25,649 nucleotides of DNA from an uncultured Collinsella sp. (GTDB lineage Bacteria; Actinomycetota; Coriobacteriia; Coriobacteriales; Coriobacteriaceae): NCBI GenBank assembly GCA_902478995.1, contig CABSNF010000026.1:1-25649 (forward strand), written 5' to 3'. Of the stretch, positions 14,318-22,146 are shown piece after piece. Under the pieces are notes generated by a model. That model saw nothing but the letters and a program-made list of their open reading frames with translations, did no database searches and was not told where the DNA came from. Position numbers and translations under genes: made by a program. Position 1 is the first letter of the stretch. Every line of letters starts with the position of its first letter.

Positions 14318-17300
14318 GACGACGCATCGCTGGGCGGTCGCTCAGCAAAACCCCGAGCTCGAAAAGGAGCTTTCGGCTGGCCTGGGCATACCCGGGCTGG
14401 TGGCGCGCATTATGGTTGCGCACGGCATTACATCCATCGAGGAAGGCCAGCTGTTTTTGACGCCTTCGCTCGATCGCGACTGGGCGGACCCACTCGTTAT
14501 TCCGGGCATGGTGGTCGTCGCCGACCGCGTTGAGCGTGCTATTCGCAGCCACGAGCGTATCGCCGTCTTTGGCGATTTTGACGTCGACGGCATTACGTCG
14601 ACTTGTCTGTTGACCGAGGCGCTACGTTCGTTTGGCGCCAACGTCACGCCGTTTATTCCACACCGCTTTGACGAGGGCTACGGCCTGTCGCGTGCGGCGC
14701 TCGACCGCGTCAACGAGCTCGCTCAACCCAACCTGATTGTGACCGTCGATAACGGTATTGCTGCCAAGGAAGAGGTCTCCTATCTGGAGAGTCTGGGGAT
14801 CGATTTGGTGGTCACGGACCATCACGAGCCGTCCGACCAGGTGCCGCAGGGCGTGCCCCTGACCGATCCCAAGCTCGAGGACGAGGGCCCCTCGCGCGAG
14901 CTTGCCGGTGCCGGTGTGGCGCTTAAGCTGGTGCAGGTCCTGGGCGAGCGTTTGGGCAAGCCGTCGTATTGGCGTTCGCTGATAGAGGTCGCGGCGCTGG
15001 GCACCGTGTCCGACATGATGCCGCTCACGCCCGAGAATCGCGCACTGGTCGCCGAGGGCATCCAGCAGATGCGCGTGACGGCCCGCCCCGGTTATATCGC
15101 GCTTGCCGCACTTGCCAAGGCCGACCTTTCTACCATTACGGCCGACGGCCTGTCGTTTTCGCTCATCCCTCGTCTGAATGCTGCCGGCCGCATGGCTGAT
15201 CCCAAGCTGGCGCTCGACCTGCTGCTTGCCCGCGACCCCATCGAAGCGAGCGCGCTTGCCGCCGAACTCGAGGAAATCAATCGCCAGCGCCGTGAGATCG
15301 AGGCGGAGCTCACGCGCGATGCCATGGCAAAGGTCGAGGAGACCTATGACGGCGGACGCGCGATCGTCGTGGGCGGCGAAGGCTGGCACGAGGGCGTCAA
15401 GGGCATCGTGGCAAGCCGTCTGACCAACCGCTACCACGTGCCGGCGCTGCTGTTCTCGATCGAGGACGGTATCGCGCGCGGCTCTGGTCGCTCGGTGGGC
15501 AAAGTTAACCTGTTTGACGCCGTCGAGCGCTGTTCCGACCTGATGATTCGTCGCGGCGGACATGCTGGTGCGGTGGGTGTGACCATCGAGGCATCCAAGC
15601 TCGACGAGTTTCGCCGTCGTCTTTCCGCCGTGTTGTCCGAGCTCCCCGCCGAGGACTTTGAGGACACCGACGAAGTTGCCGCCACGGTCGACCTTTCCGA
15701 ATTGAATATCGAGACCATCGAGCAGATTTCCCGCCTTGAGCCGTTTGGCCAGGGTAATAAGGTGCCGCTGCTGGCTGCCGAGGGCGTGACGATGTGCGAT
15801 CGCGCCGTGGTGGGCAAAACCGGTGAGCACATGCGCTTTGTGGCGACGGATGGCGCCGCGAGTGTGCCGGCCATTATGTTCCGTGTGTCGCAAATCGATA
15901 AGCTCATCAACTGCGATAGCGCTGTCGACTTGGTATTCGAGGCCGTTGCCGAGCATTGGCAGGGTCGTGTGAAGCCCAAGCTCATGGTCAAGGATGTTCT
16001 GGTCCGCGATACCACGCTGCCCAGCGTCGACGATCCGGCATGCGAGCTTCGTCGTGGCGTGCAGCCGGCGGATTCCGGCCTGCGCTTGGAGTCGCGCAAG
16101 CGCGAGACGCTCGCCCAGCTTTCCTATACCGAGCTCACGCGCTCGCTTATCCATAGCTTTATCGGCTCGAACCAGCCACATCGCGCGCAGGTCGAGGCAC
16201 TCGACGCGCTCGCCGACCACCAGAGCGTTTTGGCCGTTATGGGGACGGGACGTGGCAAGTCGCTCGTCTTCCATGTGCACGCCGCGCGCGAGGCGGTCCT
16301 TCGTGGGCGGGCGAGCATCTTTGTCTATCCGCTGCGTGCGCTCGTTGCCGACCAGGCTTATCATCTCTCATCGACGATGGCCGCGCTCGGCATTGGCGTG
16401 GGCGTGCTGACCGGCGAGACCGTGGAGGCGGCGCGCGATGACGTGTTTGCCGGCTTGGCTTCGGGCCGCACCGGCATCGTGCTCACGACGCCCGAGTTCC
16501 TGTCCATTCACCGCGACCGCTTTGCGCGTTCGGGGCGCATCGGTTTTGTCGTTATCGATGAGGCGCATCATGCCGGTCTTGCCAAGGGCGGCGACCGCAG
16601 CGCCTATCTCGACATGCCCGATATCCTCAAAGCCTTGGGCGACCCGGTCGTTATGGCTGCGACGGCCACCGCAACGGCTCCGGTTGTGGCCGAGCTCGCC
16701 CGCGTACTACCGATTACCCGCACGGTGGTCGACGAGACGGTGCGCGAGAACTTGCAGCTCGAGGATGACCGAGATCTTGCGAGCCGCGAGAACCGCCTGG
16801 TGTCAATCGTGGCGACGGGGGAAAAGACCGTCATCTACGTCAATTCGCGCGACCAGTCCGTGGCGCTCGCCAAGACGTTGCGCAAGCGTGTGCCCGATTG
16901 CGCAACCCATATCGCGTTCTATAACGCGGGGCTTGCGCGTTCTGATCGCCGTCGCGTGGAGGAAGCATTCCGAGACGGAAGCCTCAGCTGCATCGTTTCG
17001 ACATCTGCCTTTGGCGAGGGCGTCAACCTGCCCGATATCCGCCATGTCGTGCTCTATCACATGCCGTTTGGCGGCATTGAGTTTAACCAGATGAGCGGCC
17101 GCGCCGGTCGCGATGGCCAGCCCGCCGTGATCCATCTGCTCTATTCGTCGCGCGACGCCCGCATTAACGAGCGCCTGCTCGACTGCTATGCGCCCGAGCG
17201 CGACGAGCTCGTCACGCTCTATCGCGCGCTGCAGACCATGTGGCGCTCCAACCGCGGCAAGACGGGGGACGATTCCTTTAGCGCGAGCGATATCGACATC

Positions 17301-17591
17301 GCGCAGATGTGCCTTGCCATCGATGCTCGCACGCCGGTCGACGAGCGTTCGGTGGAAAGCGGCCTGGGAATCTTCGAAGAGCTTGGTTTCTGTCGAGTTT
17401 CGGGGTTTGACGACACTCGTCGTATCGCGATGGCCGAAAACCCCGGCCGCGTGCAATTGAGCAGGTCAATTCGCTATTTGGAGGGCTTGCGCTCGCGCAT
17501 GGAGTTCTCGGCTTTCCGGAGCTGGGCGCTCGATTCGTGCGCTTCTGATATGCTAGCCAAAGTTAACCGCCCGATCGTACCGCGGGCCTAG
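14304..17591 (+). CDS. recJ: RecJ single-strand exonuclease fused to a RecQ-like DNA helicase
   Basis: A 1095-residue cytosolic fusion. The N-terminal half is RecJ, the 5'-3' ssDNA exonuclease: DFDVDG (91-96), VDNG (148-151), DHHE (172-175), SDMMP (236-240), LNAAGRM (291-297), a DHHA1 domain with GRSVG and RGGHAGAVG (395-425), and an OB fold (about 465-570). The C-terminal half is an SF2 helicase: Walker A GTGRGKS (647-653), DEAH (752-755), an ATATATA motif III (786-792), and RecQ-type motif VI QMSGRAGRDGQ (929-939). A winged-helix-like tail follows (about 1000-1060), with no recognisable HRDC domain. All catalytic motifs look intact. ATG 14304 has GGGGGTGGG upstream; GTG 14259 in the same frame is less likely. 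rel starts 15 bp downstream. Confidence 0.92.
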   Translation: MSSLKTTHRWAVAQQNPELEKELSAGLGIPGLVARIMVAHGITSIEEGQLFLTPSLDRDWADPLVIPGMVVVADRVERAIRSHERIAVFGDFDVDGITSTCLLTEALRSFGANVTPFIPHRFDEGYGLSRAALDRVNELAQPNLIVTVDNGIAAKEEVSYLESLGIDLVVTDHHEPSDQVPQGVPLTDPKLEDEGPSRELAGAGVALKLVQVLGERLGKPSYWRSLIEVAALGTVSDMMPLTPENRALVAEGIQQMRVTARPGYIALAALAKADLSTITADGLSFSLIPRLNAAGRMADPKLALDLLLARDPIEASALAAELEEINRQRREIEAELTRDAMAKVEETYDGGRAIVVGGEGWHEGVKGIVASRLTNRYHVPALLFSIEDGIARGSGRSVGKVNLFDAVERCSDLMIRRGGHAGAVGVTIEASKLDEFRRRLSAVLSELPAEDFEDTDEVAATVDLSELNIETIEQISRLEPFGQGNKVPLLAAEGVTMCDRAVVGKTGEHMRFVATDGAASVPAIMFRVSQIDKLINCDSAVDLVFEAVAEHWQGRVKPKLMVKDVLVRDTTLPSVDDPACELRRGVQPADSGLRLESRKRETLAQLSYTELTRSLIHSFIGSNQPHRAQVEALDALADHQSVLAVMGTGRGKSLVFHVHAAREAVLRGRASIFVYPLRALVADQAYHLSSTMAALGIGVGVLTGETVEAARDDVFAGLASGRTGIVLTTPEFLSIHRDRFARSGRIGFVVIDEAHHAGLAKGGDRSAYLDMPDILKALGDPVVMAATATATAPVVAELARVLPITRTVVDETVRENLQLEDDRDLASRENRLVSIVATGEKTVIYVNSRDQSVALAKTLRKRVPDCATHIAFYNAGLARSDRRRVEEAFRDGSLSCIVSTSAFGEGVNLPDIRHVVLYHMPFGGIEFNQMSGRAGRDGQPAVIHLLYSSRDARINERLLDCYAPERDELVTLYRALQTMWRSNRGKTGDDSFSASDIDIAQMCLAIDARTPVDERSVESGLGIFEELGFCRVSGFDDTRRIAMAENPGRVQLSRSIRYLEGLRSRMEFSAFRSWALDSCASDMLAKVNRPIVPRA

Positions 17592-17606
17592 GGGAAGGGG
17601 ACCTCG

Positions 17607-19967
17607 ATGGATGCCGCAGCCCGTACCGCCCACGATTCCACCCTCCAGCCGTTTTCGGAGATGGAGCACTATAAGCATGCCGATGAACTGCCGCCCGAGA
17701 TTATGGCGGACAGCTACGACAAGCTGGAGCGCCTGTGCCTCAAATATATGAATGAGGACGACTTTTCTAAGGTGGAGCAAGCCTACTGCTTTGCCGCCGA
17801 GAAGCACTGCAACCAAAAGCGCCGCTCGGGCGAGATGTACATTAACCATCCCGTCGAGGTTGCCATCATTTTGGCCGATCTCAAGATGGACTGCGATGTG
17901 GTGTGCGCCGCACTGCTGCACGATACCGTCGAGGATACCGAGACCTCGCTCACCGATGTTTCCGGCCTGTTTGGCGATACGGTGGCCGAGCTCGTCGATG
18001 GCGTGACCAAGCTCACCAACATCGAAGTTGACAGCATGGACGAGAAGCAGGCGCTCACGCTGCGCAAGATGTTCCTCGCCATGTCCAAGGACATTCGCGT
18101 CATCATCGTTAAACTTGCCGACCGTCTGCACAACATGCGAACGCTGGCAGCCCTGCGCGAGGATCGTCGCCTGTTTAAGGCTCGCGAGACCATGGACGTG
18201 TACGCGCCCTTGGCCGACCGCCTGGGCATGAGCTCTATTAAGTGGGAGCTCGAGGACCTGTCCTTCTTCTACCTGGAGCCCGATGCCTACCAGCGCATCG
18301 CGCGCATGGTGGCGGAGTCGCGCGAGGTCCGTGAGCGCTATCTGGCTGAGACCATCAAGACACTCACCGACGAGCTCAACCGCATTGGCCTGGAAGGCTT
18401 CCAGATCAACGGCCGTTCCAAGCACTATTGGTCCATCTACCAAAAGATGAAGCGCAAGGGCAAGGAGTTCTCCGAGATCTACGACCTGGTGGCGCTGCGC
18501 GTTATTACCCATTCGGTGCGCGATTGCTACTCCACGCTCGGTGCGGTGCATACGCTGTGGCACCCCATGCCTGGTCGCTTTAAAGACTATATCGCCATGC
18601 CCAAGGTCAATAACTACCAGTCGCTCCACACGACGGTCATCGGCCCTACGGCTCGTCCGCTCGAGATTCAGATTCGAACCTACGAGATGCATGAGCAGGC
18701 CGAGTACGGCATTGCCGCCCACTGGCTATATAAGAAGTCGGGCGGATCGTCTGCTTCCAAGACCAATGACGCTCAACGTTTGGACGACCAGATTAACTGG
18801 CTTAAGCACTCACTCGATTGGGCTGCGTCTGATGAGATTACCGACGCCAAGGAATACCTGCATTCGCTGAAGGTCGACCTCTTCGATCAGGAGATCTTCG
18901 TCTTCACGCCCAAAGGCGAGGTCATGGCGCTTCGTGCCGGCTCCACGCCGCTCGACTTTGCCTATGCCGTTCACACCGAGGTGGGAAACCATTGCGTCGG
19001 CGCCAAAATCAACGGTGCGGTGGCTCCGCTCACGCACGAGATCAAGACGGGCGACCGCGTTGAAATCCTGACTAACAAGAGTTCCAAGCCGTCGCGTGAT
19101 TGGCTCAAGATCGTCAAGACGCCTTCCGCCAAGTCAAAGATCCGTCGCTACTTTGCCGCCGCGACTAAGGACGACGACGCTGCCGCCGGCCGCGATATGC
19201 TGGCCAAGGACCTGCGCAAGCGCGGGTATGGCATCTCTACGCCGCGATCCACGCGTGCGCTCAACGCCGTGGCGGAGCAGTTTAACTACAAGCAGCTCGA
19301 GGACCTGTTTGCCGCCGTCGGCGCCGGCAAGGTTGCCCCGCGCGCTGTGGGTAACAAGGTCGAGCAAATCTTGGACCCCAAGCCCGAGGAACAGCTCACC
19401 AAAGCCGAGGCTATCGCCGAGGTCGTGAAACAGCCGGCCCGAGGCTCCAACCGCAAGCCGCAAAAGCGCGGCAAGAGCGCCAGCAACGGCATTATCGTCA
19501 AGGGCGAGAGCAACAGCGGTCTGCTGGTCCGTTTGGCGCATTGCTGCAATCCGGTGACGGGCGACGATATCGTCGGCTTCATCACGCGCGGTCGCGGCGT
19601 CTCGGTGCATCGCGCCAACTGCCCCAACGTCAAGGGTCTTATGGAGCATCCCGAGCGCATGATCGAAGTGGAGTGGGACGGCGCTGCCGACACCCTCTTC
19701 CAGGTCGAGATCGTGGTCGAGTGCCTGGACCGCATGGGCCTGCTCAAGGATGTCACCATTGCCATTGGCGATGCGGGCGGCAATATCCTTTCGGCCGCCA
19801 CGTCGACCAACCGTGAAGGTATTGCAACCCTGCGCTTTATGGTCGAGATCTCGGACGCGAGCGGTCTGGATCCGCTGCTGGCTTCTATCAGCAGCGTCGA
19901 CTCGGTCTACGACGCGCGCCGCCTGATGCCCGGCGAGGGTGGAGCCCAGCTTAAGCGCCGCGTTTAG
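17607..19967 (+). CDS. rel: Bifunctional (p)ppGpp synthetase/hydrolase Rel
   Basis: The stringent-response enzyme, making and degrading (p)ppGpp on and off the ribosome; 786 residues, normal for the long Rel/SpoT type. The HD hydrolase domain has HPVEVA (81-86) and LLHDTVEDTE (103-112). The synthetase has GRSKHYWSIYQKM (269-281), IYDLVALRV (291-299) and RFKDYIAMPKVNNYQSLH (324-341), where the RFKD loop marks a bifunctional enzyme. Then come TGS (about 425-490), a Cys-rich zinc-finger region with AHCCNP (644-649) and HRANCPN (668-674), and a C-terminal ACT (about 698-775). GGGAAGGGG precedes the ATG. It follows recJ by 15 bp, a synteny also seen in Bacillus (recJ-apt-relA), though apt is absent here. 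Confidence 0.96.
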   Translation: MDAAARTAHDSTLQPFSEMEHYKHADELPPEIMADSYDKLERLCLKYMNEDDFSKVEQAYCFAAEKHCNQKRRSGEMYINHPVEVAIILADLKMDCDVVCAALLHDTVEDTETSLTDVSGLFGDTVAELVDGVTKLTNIEVDSMDEKQALTLRKMFLAMSKDIRVIIVKLADRLHNMRTLAALREDRRLFKARETMDVYAPLADRLGMSSIKWELEDLSFFYLEPDAYQRIARMVAESREVRERYLAETIKTLTDELNRIGLEGFQINGRSKHYWSIYQKMKRKGKEFSEIYDLVALRVITHSVRDCYSTLGAVHTLWHPMPGRFKDYIAMPKVNNYQSLHTTVIGPTARPLEIQIRTYEMHEQAEYGIAAHWLYKKSGGSSASKTNDAQRLDDQINWLKHSLDWAASDEITDAKEYLHSLKVDLFDQEIFVFTPKGEVMALRAGSTPLDFAYAVHTEVGNHCVGAKINGAVAPLTHEIKTGDRVEILTNKSSKPSRDWLKIVKTPSAKSKIRRYFAAATKDDDAAAGRDMLAKDLRKRGYGISTPRSTRALNAVAEQFNYKQLEDLFAAVGAGKVAPRAVGNKVEQILDPKPEEQLTKAEAIAEVVKQPARGSNRKPQKRGKSASNGIIVKGESNSGLLVRLAHCCNPVTGDDIVGFITRGRGVSVHRANCPNVKGLMEHPERMIEVEWDGAADTLFQVEIVVECLDRMGLLKDVTIAIGDAGGNILSAATSTNREGIATLRFMVEISDASGLDPLLASISSVDSVYDARRLMPGEGGAQLKRRV

Positions 19968-20003
19968 TCGCGACGAACGCGCCACATTATCGATATTCGC
20001 TAC

Positions 20004-20031
20004 ACTCGAGGCATCGTTTGATGCCTCGAGT
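20004..20031 (+). terminator. Perfect 12-bp hairpin between rel and the MBL gene
   Basis: ACTCGAGGCATC-gttt-GATGCCTCGAGT is a perfect 12-bp stem with a tetraloop, followed by TCTATAG, not a U-run. It lies 20 bp upstream of the next start. It could be a weak terminator, an RNA-processing site or a stabiliser giving different levels of rel and the downstream gene. Confidence 0.5.
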
Positions 20032-20051
20032 TCTATAGAGAGGAGAGGGAC

Positions 20052-20735
20052 ATGGGTGCTGTGTCCTTGGATGTAACTCCCAAGGGGTCGGTCGAGATTG
20101 AGACGCTCGTAAACGGTCCCATTCAGACCAATAGCTATGCTGTTATTTCGGACAATGAGTGCGTGATTATCGACCCCGCATGGGAAGGCGAGCGTTTGGT
20201 GGAGCATATTCGAGCCGAGCATGCCGGTGTACGCGTGCTTGGCGCCGTATGCACTCATGGCCATGCCGATCATGTTGGTGGTGTTGCCGGCGTGCGAACC
20301 ACCTTTGGCGAGGGCTGCCAGTATGAGCTGTGTGCCAAGGATGTGGCGGTGCCGCATGCGAACATCGAGGAACAGCGAGCTATGTGGGGCATTGAGACGC
20401 CTGACCCCGGGGAGCCGACGCGCCTGCTCGCCGAAGGCGATGCTATCGAGGTGGGCGATATCTGCCTGCAGGTGATCGAGACGCCAGGGCATACGCCGGG
20501 CGGGATCGTCTTGTTCGCCGCCACCGAGCAGGGGAACATTGCCTTTGTGGGCGACACACTATTCCCGGGCAGCCACGGCCGCACCGATCTTTCTGGAGGA
20601 GACGAGGCGGCGATTCTGCGCTCGCTCTCCAAGCTCGCCCGGCTTCTCCCGCCCGATACCGTTTGCCTAACCGGCCATGGCGATTCGACCACCATGGCAC
20701 GCGAGCTCATGCAGAACCCTTTCATGCAGGTGTAG
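20052..20735 (+). CDS. MBL-fold metallohydrolase, glyoxalase II-like
   Basis: A 227-residue cytosolic zinc hydrolase of the metallo-beta-lactamase fold. The metal ligands are all visible: THGHADH (68-74: His69, His71, Asp73, His74), His148 in PGHTPGG, Asp169 in GDTLF and His210 in TGHGD. The length and spacing match YcbL/GloB-like proteins, which hydrolyse thioesters such as S-lactoylglutathione or other small substrates. The start at 20052 follows GAGGAGAGG. Similar genes accompany rel in many Gram-positive bacteria, so it is probably co-transcribed with recJ-rel. The natural substrate is unknown. Confidence 0.88.
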   Translation: MGAVSLDVTPKGSVEIETLVNGPIQTNSYAVISDNECVIIDPAWEGERLVEHIRAEHAGVRVLGAVCTHGHADHVGGVAGVRTTFGEGCQYELCAKDVAVPHANIEEQRAMWGIETPDPGEPTRLLAEGDAIEVGDICLQVIETPGHTPGGIVLFAATEQGNIAFVGDTLFPGSHGRTDLSGGDEAAILRSLSKLARLLPPDTVCLTGHGDSTTMARELMQNPFMQV

Positions 20736-20765
20736 CTTTATAGTCAGCTCCTGAAGCACGAGAAG

Positions 20766-20840
20766 CGTCCAAACGTCAAGCTATTTTCCCCAACGGGTCG
20801 ATTCCGTAGGGCAAACGGTCAAAAAAAGTCTGTTTGGACG
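20766..20840. promoter_or_regulatory. Paired CGTCCAAAC sites upstream of fba
   Basis: CGTCCAAAC (20766-20774) and its exact inverse GTTTGGACG (20832-20840) flank 57 bp just upstream of the fba promoter. Near-repeated AAACGTCAA and AAACGGTCAA motifs lie between. It is a possible operator pair for a looping or dimeric regulator, inferred only from sequence symmetry. Confidence 0.3.
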
Positions 20841-20861
20841 ATATTCGTGAACAAACGAACG

Positions 20862-20889
20862 TTTATGCTCGGGTACGCCGTGGTAAAAT
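20862..20889 (+). promoter_or_regulatory. Promoter of fba
   Basis: An extended -10, TGG-TAAAAT with TAAAAT at 20884-20889, lies 40 bp upstream of the fba ATG. A weak TTTATG -35 sits at 16-bp spacing. Confidence 0.5.
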
Positions 20890-20929
20890 CTCAGGCGTTA
20901 TCGGAGCAACCTTACAGGAGGTTTCTTTT

Positions 20930-21796
20930 ATGCTCGTCAACGCAGCAGACATGCTCAAGAAGGCCGAGGCCGGCAAGTACGCTCTCGGTGCCTTCAACAC
21001 CAACAACCTCGAGTGGACCCTGGCTATTCTCCAGGCCGCCGAGGAGGCCAAGTCTCCGCTGATCCTTCAGTGCACCGCTGGTGCCGCTAAGTGGATGGGC
21101 GGTTTCAAGGTCTGCGCCGACATGGTCAAGGCTGCCGTCGAGGCCACGGGCGTTACCGTTCCCGTCGCCCTTCACCTCGATCACGGTTCTTACGAGGACT
21201 GCTTCAAGTGCATCGAGGCCGGCTTCACGTCCATCATGTATGACGGCTCTCACGAGGAGACCTTCCAGCTTAACCTCGACCGCACCAAGGAGCTCGTTGA
21301 GCTTGCCCACTCCAAGGGCATGTCCATCGAGGCCGAGGTCGGCGGCATCGGCGGCACCGAGGACGGCGTGACCTCCAATGGCGAGCTCGCTGACCCCGCT
21401 GAGTGCAAGCAGATTGCTGACCTGGGCGTCGACTTCCTCGCCTGCGGCATCGGCAACATCCACGGCGTGTATCCCGCCGACTGGGCTGGCCTTTCCTTCG
21501 AGCGTCTGGGCGAGATCAAGGCTCAGACCGGCGACCTGCCCCTCGTTCTGCACGGTGGTACCGGCATCCCCGAGGATCAGATCAAGAAGGCCATCTCCCT
21601 GGGCATCTCCAAGATCAACGTCAACACCGACCTGCAGCTCGTCTTCGCCAAGGGCGTCCGCGAGTACATCGAGGCTGGCAAGGATCAGCAGGGCAAGGGC
21701 TTCGACCCCCGCAAGCTCCTCAAGCCTGGTCGCGACAACATCGTTGCCCGCACCAAGGAGCTCATGGAGGAGTTTGGCTCCGTCAACAAGGCGTAA
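20930..21796 (+). CDS. fba: Class II fructose-1,6-bisphosphate aldolase
   Basis: A cytosolic zinc enzyme of glycolysis and gluconeogenesis that cleaves fructose-1,6-bisphosphate to DHAP and glyceraldehyde-3-phosphate. It has 288 residues, typical of the short class II form. Catalytic Asp84 and zinc ligand His85 are in LHLDHGSY; other zinc ligands are His178 (GNIHGVYP) and His208 (LHGGTG). The phosphate-binding GGTGI and NVNTD (230-234) are present. Tagatose-bisphosphate aldolase is the main alternative in this family, but genomic isolation and strongly biased codon use suit housekeeping Fba. The frame is open upstream to 20834, but the AGGAGG before ATG 20930 fixes the start. Confidence 0.93.
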   Translation: MLVNAADMLKKAEAGKYALGAFNTNNLEWTLAILQAAEEAKSPLILQCTAGAAKWMGGFKVCADMVKAAVEATGVTVPVALHLDHGSYEDCFKCIEAGFTSIMYDGSHEETFQLNLDRTKELVELAHSKGMSIEAEVGGIGGTEDGVTSNGELADPAECKQIADLGVDFLACGIGNIHGVYPADWAGLSFERLGEIKAQTGDLPLVLHGGTGIPEDQIKKAISLGISKINVNTDLQLVFAKGVREYIEAGKDQQGKGFDPRKLLKPGRDNIVARTKELMEEFGSVNKA

Positions 21797-21816
21797 GCGT
21801 CGCTAAACTTCCCGCC

Positions 21817-21915
21817 GGAGGCCCCGTTCACCCTACGCTTTTCCCTTGCGCTCACCTGGCTTTGCCAGAAGTTGCGCAATGGGAAAAGCTCCGGGTGAAC
21901 GGGGCCTCCTTTGTT
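21817..21915 (+). terminator. 99-nt palindromic terminator of fba
   Basis: The 17-bp arm GGAGGCCCCGTTCACCC (21817-21833) pairs perfectly with 21893-21909. An inner CTTTTCCC/GGGAAAAG pair (21838-21845, 21881-21888), TTGCGC/GCGCAA and CTGGC-ttt-GCCAG extend the structure, and TTTGTT follows. It is far larger than a normal terminator and may be a repetitive element recruited for that role. Confidence 0.75.
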
Positions 21916-21952
21916 AACTCGCTACAGGGTTACTGGGCTGAATTAAAATGGC

Positions 21953-22045
21953 TACTGGCTTCGCCAGAAGTCGCGCCAAGGAAACAGTTCCGGGGGACGG
22001 GGCTTCCTTTGTTTAACGCCGCAGGGTTACGAGGCTGAATAATTT
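21953..22045 (+). repeat. Decayed tandem copy of the right half of the fba terminator element
   Basis: This stretch aligns base for base with 21854-21947: CTGGC-ttc-GCCAGAAG, GGGG.CTTCCTTTGTTTAAC, AGGGTTAC and GGCTGAAT are shared, with scattered substitutions and short gaps. The left arm is missing, so the long hairpin cannot form. It is a diverged tandem duplication of roughly 95-100 bp. Confidence 0.7.
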
Positions 22046-22073
22046 ATTTGATTACCGTTCGGCGGTGTTGATG

Positions 22074-22099
22074 GCTCCCTTGTTGGGGCTTTCTTTTTT
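22074..22099 (+). terminator. Possible rho-independent terminator
   Basis: GCTCC pairs with GGGGC (one G-U pair) across a 6-nt loop and is followed by TTTCTTTTTT. It lies upstream of the transglutaminase-like gene and would insulate it from fba readthrough. Confidence 0.45.
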
Positions 22100-22112
22100 A
22101 TCTCGCTACAAT
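22083..22112 (+). promoter_or_regulatory. Possible promoter of the transglutaminase-like gene
   Basis: TTGGGG at 22083-22088 and TACAAT at 22107-22112 are spaced by 18 bp, about 35 bp upstream of ATG 22147. Confidence 0.4.
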
Positions 22113-22146
22113 GTGCTTCAAGAGTTCTAATGACTTGGAGTTTGGT

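Noticed and set aside
14622..16364. 580-codon minus-strand open frame over recJ
   Set aside because: Antisense to the conserved RecJ catalytic core; no signature and no ribosome-binding site of note.
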